Origin: a virus
Length of the DNA: 27,860 nt
Direction: 5' to 3' (one strand)
IMG/VR virus record: IMGVR_UViG_3300009593_000095
Location: 1 to 27,860 of that record
Positions 24,201 through 27,860 of this stretch are shown here, piece after piece. The position numbers and the translations under genes were made by a program. A model generated the notes under the pieces. That model was not told the DNA's origin. It saw only the letters and a program-made list of their open reading frames with translations, and made no database searches. Within the stretch, counting starts at the first letter, position 1. The number at the start of each line of letters is the position of its first letter.

Positions 24201-27200
24201 GTATTAGCACCACCAACAGTCATCGTATAGGTCTTACCAATTCCAGTAAATGTATCTGAAACATCATCAAACACCATATTAGTGTCATAATTGCTTCTTA
24301 AGAAGGTTCTACCACTAAATTCTGCTCTTACATATGGTAAGTTTGTGTCATTCCTTCTTTCTCTAGTATTTCCTTTTGGTGGATCTAAGAACCATACTGT
24401 ACTATCGACTATATTGAAGGATCCTCTGTGAACCCTCGTAGCGGTTGTGTCAGCGTGAGAAGTTGCTGCTATACCCAAAGCTCCTCTATTAACTCTAACA
24501 ACTGGTAGAGTACAAATACCGAGGGCAACATCAGTAGAATCGTTTATAGTTCCATCAAAAACACTTGCAAATCCTACTTGCTCAACCTTCATATATTCAT
24601 TTTCAATCTTCAATACATCTCTTGGTTGAACCGAACTAATTCCACTAAGAACAAACTGAGATGTTCCAGCACCAATAGCACCATCAAGTGTATGTTCAAT
24701 TGAAGTAAATGAAATTGGTTGCTGAACAATACCATCTAAACCAATAACAGTCTTAGATAGTTTCTTAGTCATATCAAGTTGGTGTGCATTACCTTCACCA
24801 ACACCAGTAAATGTTATTGCAATACCAGATGAAATATACTCCTTTCTACTGAATAACTTAAATTTATTTTCATTAGAAACCTTAACAAATACTTTTTCTG
24901 GTAAAATATCAGTTGTAATACCAGCACTATTAGTTGTAGATCCTATTGATACTGCAGTTGATCCAACACCAACAAATGTTGATCCAGGAGTATAAGTTAA
25001 TTGCTCATTATCATTAAAGAAATGATCTGGTATGGTAAACTCACCAGTTACCATGTTCAACTGAGTTGAATCTGCAGGATTGAATACTTTAGTATAAATT
25101 GGAATATCATTATGTTCCAATTCAAAATTAACTTTATTTGCTCTGCTTCCATTTACACCATCATAAGCAGATAATAATATACTCTTCTCTGCAGGTCCAA
25201 CCACTAGAGATGATGGAGTATTGCGGAAATCATTTATTGTATTGAATACTTCATTATATGCCTGAACTTCAATTAAACCTGTTTGTGAAGCATCAGGATA
25301 GAAATTAATATTAATATTATTTCCAGATGTAATTGCTCCAATTGTACCTAATCCAGAATTAGATTGTCCTGTGAATGGGTATTGTATAGTAGTTGCAGTA
25401 CCATCATCCTGTAAAACAACTGCCTGATGTATAGCAGATTCAGTAGTACTAGAAACCCTTACAAGAGTCTTAACTGAACTATCAATTCTCTTATCAATTG
25501 TAGAGATCAATATTGGTGTTGAAGTTCCTGAATGATAGGTTGATTCCAATCTAGCACTTCTCTCAGCACCTGCAGGTTGTCCAGGAACTGCATATCTGTA
25601 TGTTCCTACTCCAACTGGTCCATTACCATCAATAGTTACACCTAAACCAACAACATTTGCACTTGCATTAATTACCCTCTTCGTATCATTTTCACATTCA
25701 AAATAAATTGTACCAGAATCGTATCTTGCAGTAAGAACTCCAACTCTAGATGCACTATAAGAAACGTTTAATGCATCAACATAAGTTTCTGCATAGAAGA
25801 TATTAGTCCCATCAAAGTCTACTATAACCTCACCATAGTTAAGTTCCTTAGTGATATCATCCTGAACTAGAACATCAGCAAAGAATCCGTTAAAGTCTGA
25901 TTCTGGGAATTGTGCTATTATTGTTGTAGTAACTCCAATAATATTATCATTAGCATCTGTTTGTCCAATTGCAACTTTTACATTAGCACCAGTTAGATCA
26001 ATCTGCCCTATTGAGGTTGATTCAGTCTTAATTGCATTAGTAACAAACTCTGTTTTAAGGATCTTAATATCATGATCCCTATCATACTTATCAGTAGGTA
26101 AGAAGTTTAATGCCTTTCTCTGGAATGCATCTGATGTTGCCTCAAAATCACCCAACTTCATATTTGTAAAGTCTGATGATTTCTCAACTAAAAATGCATT
26201 ATTTGTAGTTGTTAATACTGCAATTTCTGATAATTGAACATCTAATGTATCTGCATTAACAATTTGTACCAAATACTTAGTAAAGTTACCATCAATTTCT
26301 TCTACTTCAGTAAATACATCTTGGAATCCTTTACTTGAGAATCTTCCACTAATATCATCATGAATTAGAACTCTGTTTGACTTACACTTCGTATAGTCTG
26401 TTAATTTTGTATTTTGGAATGTTGCAAACTTAGATTTTGTTGGATTTACTTCAGGTCTAGCATCATAATCTCTTCCAAAATCAAAGTTGTTGATTGTATC
26501 AACTCTCTTATCAGCCATAAGATCAACAACTATAACTGGAGTTGCCTGAATTGTAGTTCCAATACCAACAACAACAGAAGATGTTATACCAACATCAGAG
26601 AAATTCTTAAGTCCTGATGGGTGAACCAATCTGTTAAGAGGGTTAACTAGATCATCCCAAGGAACTGGACTCTTAACTGAGTATGATAGATTCTGGTAGT
26701 AATCATTATTTGGTATAACTTGGAAATCTTCATTTAATTTTCCAGTATTATCCAACCAACCATAATCCTGTCTATTGGAATAATCAACCTTAAATTTAGC
26801 TCTATTGCCAGTAATACCAGTTACTGTTGCACTAACATTACTATTAGCACCCTGTATTCTATCACCAACCCTTAATTGATAATTGCCATCAATTTTAATG
26901 AAATCTTCTCTAGATTCTACTACTGTTAATCCCCTTTCAATAAACTTATTTGTACCTTTAACAAGAATACTTTCATTAAGTAGTAATAAACCTCTTTCTT
27001 GAACAACATCAAATACAGGATAGTTCTTTCTATTAATAATATTTGCATAACCAGACTGATAAGTCTTAGCAATACCAGGATTAGTTGTTAATCCAGCAAT
27101 ACTATACTTTAGAATAGCAGGATTTGAATTTACATAATCATCAACTATAAAGAACCTATACTGATAATTTGCAGAGTTATAACCATCTCCACCAGTAGCA

Positions 27201-27860
27201 ATACCAGAAGAGTTTGTATTGGTTTGTGTTCCAATACCTGCTTCACCAAATAATTCAACACCTTCTACAAAAATCTCATCTCCAGTTGCAAATGGTGGGT
27301 TCACAAACCCGTTTATTGGAGTTTCTAGAACACAAGTAACAATTCCACTTCCACCACCAGTCATGGAACTAATTCCAACACCATTAGAGTTGTTAATAGT
27401 AACAATTCTATGAGTTACTGATTGTAGTCCTTGAATAGGTGCAACAATATTAACTTCAGAAATTGATTGATGTGGAGTTTCTGCGGTTAATGAAGTTTCA
27501 TCTACAACTTTATCAGCCTCAGGATCATAAACAATAACATCTGGAGCAGATAGGAACTGATTACCACCATCTACAACTTCAATAGATTTTATACTATCTA
27601 CATTATCAATCCTAATTACAGGAGAAACAAATGCTTCTGGACTTAGAGTTTTGTCTGATGGATACTCATAACCAATATCAAGAATTCTTACATCATTAAT
27701 TCTTGCAATTGATGTAGAAAGTGCTACAACGTTTGCATTTTTTCCTCTTTCACTAACAATCCTTTCAAATTTTGGAATCTTCTTATAATCAACACCCTTA
27801 GAAATTACTTTAAGGTCTTTTACTGAACCAATTACAGACTTAGATTCTGTTGAGTATTCA
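18248..27860 (-). CDS. Giant virion structural protein in the gp7 position, 5'-truncated by window (at least 3203 aa)
   Basis: The frame is open from the window edge to the TAA at 18248-18250. The ATG at 27364 is internal: the preceding 165 codons are open and encode similar sequence (for example VVDGGNQFLSAPDVIVYD), so the true start lies outside. Visible parts in order are as follows. A GGxxY-type beta module lies at 27530-27580, and a segment with NDYYQNLSYSVKS and NRLVHPSGLKNFSDVG at 26590-26710. An NGVFQTPL domain lies near 24150, a ~3.5 kb tandem-repeat region at 20275-23820, and a second NGVMQTPNVAYQF domain near 19710. Two further GxGY modules lie near 19060 and 18880, and the C-terminal signature FPTIQRRYFEG/GLRNTGSI near 18300. 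The place upstream of gp8 corresponds to T4 gene 7 (1032 aa), a wedge protein, but I see no clear gp7 sequence match. As I recall, cyanophage genomes carry comparably large 'VrlC'-type structural proteins here. Role in baseplate or side fibres is inferred. Confidence 0.88.
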   Translation of the reverse strand, partial: EYSTESKSVIGSVKDLKVISKGVDYKKIPKFERIVSERGKNANVVALSTSIARINDVRILDIGYEYPSDKTLSPEAFVSPVIRIDNVDSIKSIEVVDGGNQFLSAPDVIVYDPEADKVVDETSLTAETPHQSISEVNIVAPIQGLQSVTHRIVTINNSNGVGISSMTGGGSGIVTCVLETPINGFVNPPFATGDEIFVEGVELFGEAGIGTQTNTNSSGIATGGDGYNSANYQYRFFIVDDYVNSNPAILKYSIAGLTTNPGIAKTYQSGYANIINRKNYPVFDVVQERGLLLLNESILVKGTNKFIERGLTVVESREDFIKIDGNYQLRVGDRIQGANSNVSATVTGITGNRAKFKVDYSNRQDYGWLDNTGKLNEDFQVIPNNDYYQNLSYSVKSPVPWDDLVNPLNRLVHPSGLKNFSDVGITSSVVVGIGTTIQATPVIVVDLMADKRVDTINNFDFGRDYDARPEVNPTKSKFATFQNTKLTDYTKCKSNRVLIHDDISGRFSSKGFQDVFTEVEEIDGNFTKYLVQIVNADTLDVQLSEIAVLTTTNNAFLVEKSSDFTNMKLGDFEATSDAFQRKALNFLPTDKYDRDHDIKILKTEFVTNAIKTESTSIGQIDLTGANVKVAIGQTDANDNIIGVTTTIIAQFPESDFNGFFADVLVQDDITKELNYGEVIVDFDGTNIFYAETYVDALNVSYSASRVGVLTARYDSGTIYFECENDTKRVINASANVVGLGVTIDGNGPVGVGTYRYAVPGQPAGAERSARLESTYHSGTSTPILISTIDKRIDSSVKTLVRVSSTTESAIHQAVVLQDDGTATTIQYPFTGQSNSGLGTIGAITSGNNININFYPDASQTGLIEVQAYNEVFNTINDFRNTPSSLVVGPAEKSILLSAYDGVNGSRANKVNFELEHNDIPIYTKVFNPADSTQLNMVTGEFTIPDHFFNDNEQLTYTPGSTFVGVGSTAVSIGSTTNSAGITTDILPEKVFVKVSNENKFKLFSRKEYISSGIAITFTGVGEGNAHQLDMTKKLSKTVIGLDGIVQQPISFTSIEHTLDGAIGAGTSQFVLSGISSVQPRDVLKIENEYMKVEQVGFASVFDGTINDSTDVALGICTLPVVRVNRGALGIAATSHADTTATRVHRGSFNIVDSTVWFLDPPKGNTRERRNDTNLPYVRAEFSGRTFLRSNYDTNMVFDDVSDTFTGIGKTYTMTVGGANTETGVAVGNGILFINGVFQTPLTLNNAGNNYEIKADSTAGISSVIFTGISSENGTPMQSDFDINQNQLPRGGLIVSMGSTPGIGYAPLVGAKVKPNLKSNSNLFAAGSIDKITGIGASSKYEIGIQTAAYDNTTGIITVTTSSVHGYALQYPTTVHLKHLEFRCPTNVVGTVVTGSTAYNASTGDLTLQINDHGLSNGDAIKLEKDSLTFTCNGGEGQHTFVSGVPNAITPNTGSTKTAATGTTYNPATGELVLEIGPHTLTTSNTIELADGAVTFTCDMDSHGSNHSYPRATDPASGQVLPIIGVTGTSLSVNVGQVTSASQNKTYPRATDPAHDQYLYVSDVTTNTFKVNILLGTAPTFTGAHTFVSATSDAVKTIGDGGYVGVTTNFFQDHERGLPIVGIISERTFEVQAGLTTISHNYHGGGSVYEWYNDLTFGSGYRDPVSIGATDIQFVHKFVSSNTNSITANTGTQYTPETVDYISSTGELILTLGNNHGLTAATTHDVNGATYNPTTGAMTITAGVLTNGHGFSNGDLIKIADNSITFTCTMDSNGSNHTYPRPSDPISGKWIAISNVTQFTFDINVGASPEVAFTPTFAEYDPTTGLMEITVGPHTLKPGTSIKLDQESIKFTCDLDDNTAEKAYPRASDPYHDTAINIQSVTDTTITIQTLDTVPSTHTSRHTFSGADANAVKTGGNYTHSFVANLPVAVDSIKRATNTVTIGTESLSFTCSRDKHVSVHPYPRATDPAAGQTLGLDDATTNTISVNVGSGGGGGTGALFTAKVATNKHKFVNSIGTHTFVGTNKWDAITVGTTKKSVSAATYNAVTGELELNIGSTTGLSAATSHQAESGTSYNPTTGVMTLKITGHNFSNGDYVRLDDGAVTFKCQYGVGSAHTWVGGTSTNAITITAGSVQKNVTNAVYDPNTGLCVMTIGSHSFTTSDTVTIGANKLSFTCTADGNVKTKTYPRTTDPAYNTAIAITAVDQSGGTITCNVGAVSGNATTAYPRVSDPISNKWVAISNVQTDTFDIQILDTIPSTNTDTHTFVSGAAGSIKRALNTLTIKSKALNFTCDADDHATVHAYPRTSDPAYNRELGITAVTGTTVTVNVGIPPQYQGVTVSYGSTTASNVTYDPTTGELVVISNNHGISGASLTTPTNASYVKNTGNLTLTKANHGYSVGDKILIEDYGLTFTCTKDNNQTEHRYPRPTDYASGRWLSIYAVTTNTFKVNVNPSPSLSQFTHTFVPGKTVTNCIQKSNASVQITPGSLVFQCAQDVYQTNHLYPRITDPAYHTDLPVGRVTINTMRLQVGKSPAGTGGALEFTVTNQGSRYVNPEVSTPEPIYENMPVVGISRLGIGKTEDTGRNLLLNLNVTPATTNVGTARSMFEISEFDVARSGYSFAVGDKLKPIGLVTDKRLQKPLQEFQLEVVSTFNDFFAAWQFGELDFIDDISPMQTGTRKRFPLFRNGQLLSFEIDEESLLGEQIDLNAVLVIFVNGVMQTPNVAYQFEGGTTFTFTEAPSVKDKVDVFFYKGQDGVDVEIVNINETIKIGDDIRIFKNPAFTNTIDQEKDRIIKDILGSDLVETTLYRGKGINESDFKPVDWTKQKEDKIIKGELISKAREIIEPQIYPTAKVIGDVSLTSGNSGIGGIFVDDAEAFFYEDDANPALGTVDRYNVNITAVDALLMSPDNSVAAAITATVSAKGDISGFTIVESGSGYVGSAVTLSIAAPIGVGIGTTVKNEYAQVGVSTFAEATANIVNGKVDSVSTDNIGLGYTYTNPPQVIIKNPRYQTEEMTSFDNVEGYTGIITGIASVEGSGGAGTKALKFFFTSHKSNANKLAVGYPLLIKDTTIGDGVTSVDGHDNSVVAIGTHFLDNIYKVHTFSQLSDFRAEITCDILSSTNTTGFAQTGYYDITNVGLTTSLGTLSWGRIYNGERSTSPISIGVTGLTVDSGLSTFPTIQRRYFEGLNSEFGLRNTGSIRIVSGL
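20275..23820 (-). repeat. Diverged tandem repeats with YxPTTG, FTC...H.YPR and HTFV motifs
   Basis: About 1180 codons of the giant gene are built from repeats of roughly 80-120 residues. The fullest unit reads Y-x-P-T-T-G, two beta strands, H/G turn, GD-x-I, then FTC-x2-D-x5-H-x-YPR-x-(T/S)DP, then a V-T-x-x-T-x-x-V-N-V-G strand and often HTFV. I count ten YPR copies (near 20355, 20590, 20955, 21185, 21300, 21975, 22270, 22525, 23220 and 23335), eleven F-x-C copies and eleven Y-x4-G copies. Units are not all complete: some lack YPR, some have doubled Y-x4-G segments, and two long stretches look like later duplications of one another. Function unknown; a modular adhesin or spacer is likely. 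Confidence 0.9.

Noticed and set aside
18248-27364. Treating the ATG at 27362-27364 as the true start of the giant gene
   Set aside because: The same frame stays open for 165 more codons to the window edge and encodes sequence of the same style. No ribosome site or promoter lies before that ATG.
1-27860. tRNA genes, integrase or attachment sites, insertion sequences
   Set aside because: The whole window is occupied by minus-strand structural genes with gaps of 63 bases or less, too short for a tRNA or mobile element, and no such sequence was seen inside the genes.

Overview
The window is a continuous stretch of the virion-structure region of a T4-like (myovirus-type) tailed phage. It is AT-rich, and every gene I accept lies on the minus strand, so transcription runs from high to low coordinates. 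Residue-by-residue resemblance to remembered T4 proteins identifies gp8, gp13, gp14, gp15, gp16 and gp17 in T4 order (8 ... 13-14-15-16-17). The giant glycine/threonine/isoleucine-rich structural proteins, the DUF4815-type protein and the short N-terminus of gp17 are typical of marine T4-like phages of cyanobacteria (Prochlorococcus/Synechococcus) or SAR11 bacteria. Nothing in the window decides the host: there are no photosynthesis genes, no tRNA and no host-derived metabolic gene.

Layout in transcription order. (1) 27860-18248: a giant structural protein, open at the window edge (at least 3203 residues), in the place of T4 gene 7. It carries about 3.5 kb of diverged tandem repeats. (2) A T4-type late promoter, CTATAAATA, at 18239-18231, then gp8 (baseplate wedge) and a 2513-residue DUF4815-type baseplate or tail protein. 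Four small genes follow (169, 68, 44 and 67 residues), joined by start/stop overlaps. The 44-residue gene (8204-8338) is shorter than the usual ORF cut-off and was found by reading the sequence. (3) A probable second late promoter (CATAAATA, 8012-8005), then a 75-residue small structural protein, a 527-residue fibre-like protein, a 72-residue coiled-coil protein, neck proteins gp13 and gp14, tail terminator gp15, small terminase gp16 and a 487-residue Lys/Gly-rich protein with an N-terminal cysteine cluster. (4) A third late promoter (CATAAATA, 885-878), an 82-residue protein, and the first 196 codons of the large terminase gp17, cut off by the window start.

Together these genes build the baseplate (giant protein, gp8, DUF4815 protein), the fibres, the neck/tail joint (gp13, gp14, gp15) and the packaging motor (gp16, gp17). 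Coding is very dense: the longest gap between genes is 63 bases. Two genes make up about 62% of the window. The observations most worth following are the Cys/Asp/His-YPR repeat array in the giant protein, three consecutive small genes with N-termini resembling the T4 capsid-targeting sequence, the cysteine-knuckle protein between gp16 and gp17, and a GGxGY-type repeat module that appears inside gp14, gp8 and the giant protein. All T4 comparisons were made from memory, without a database search.
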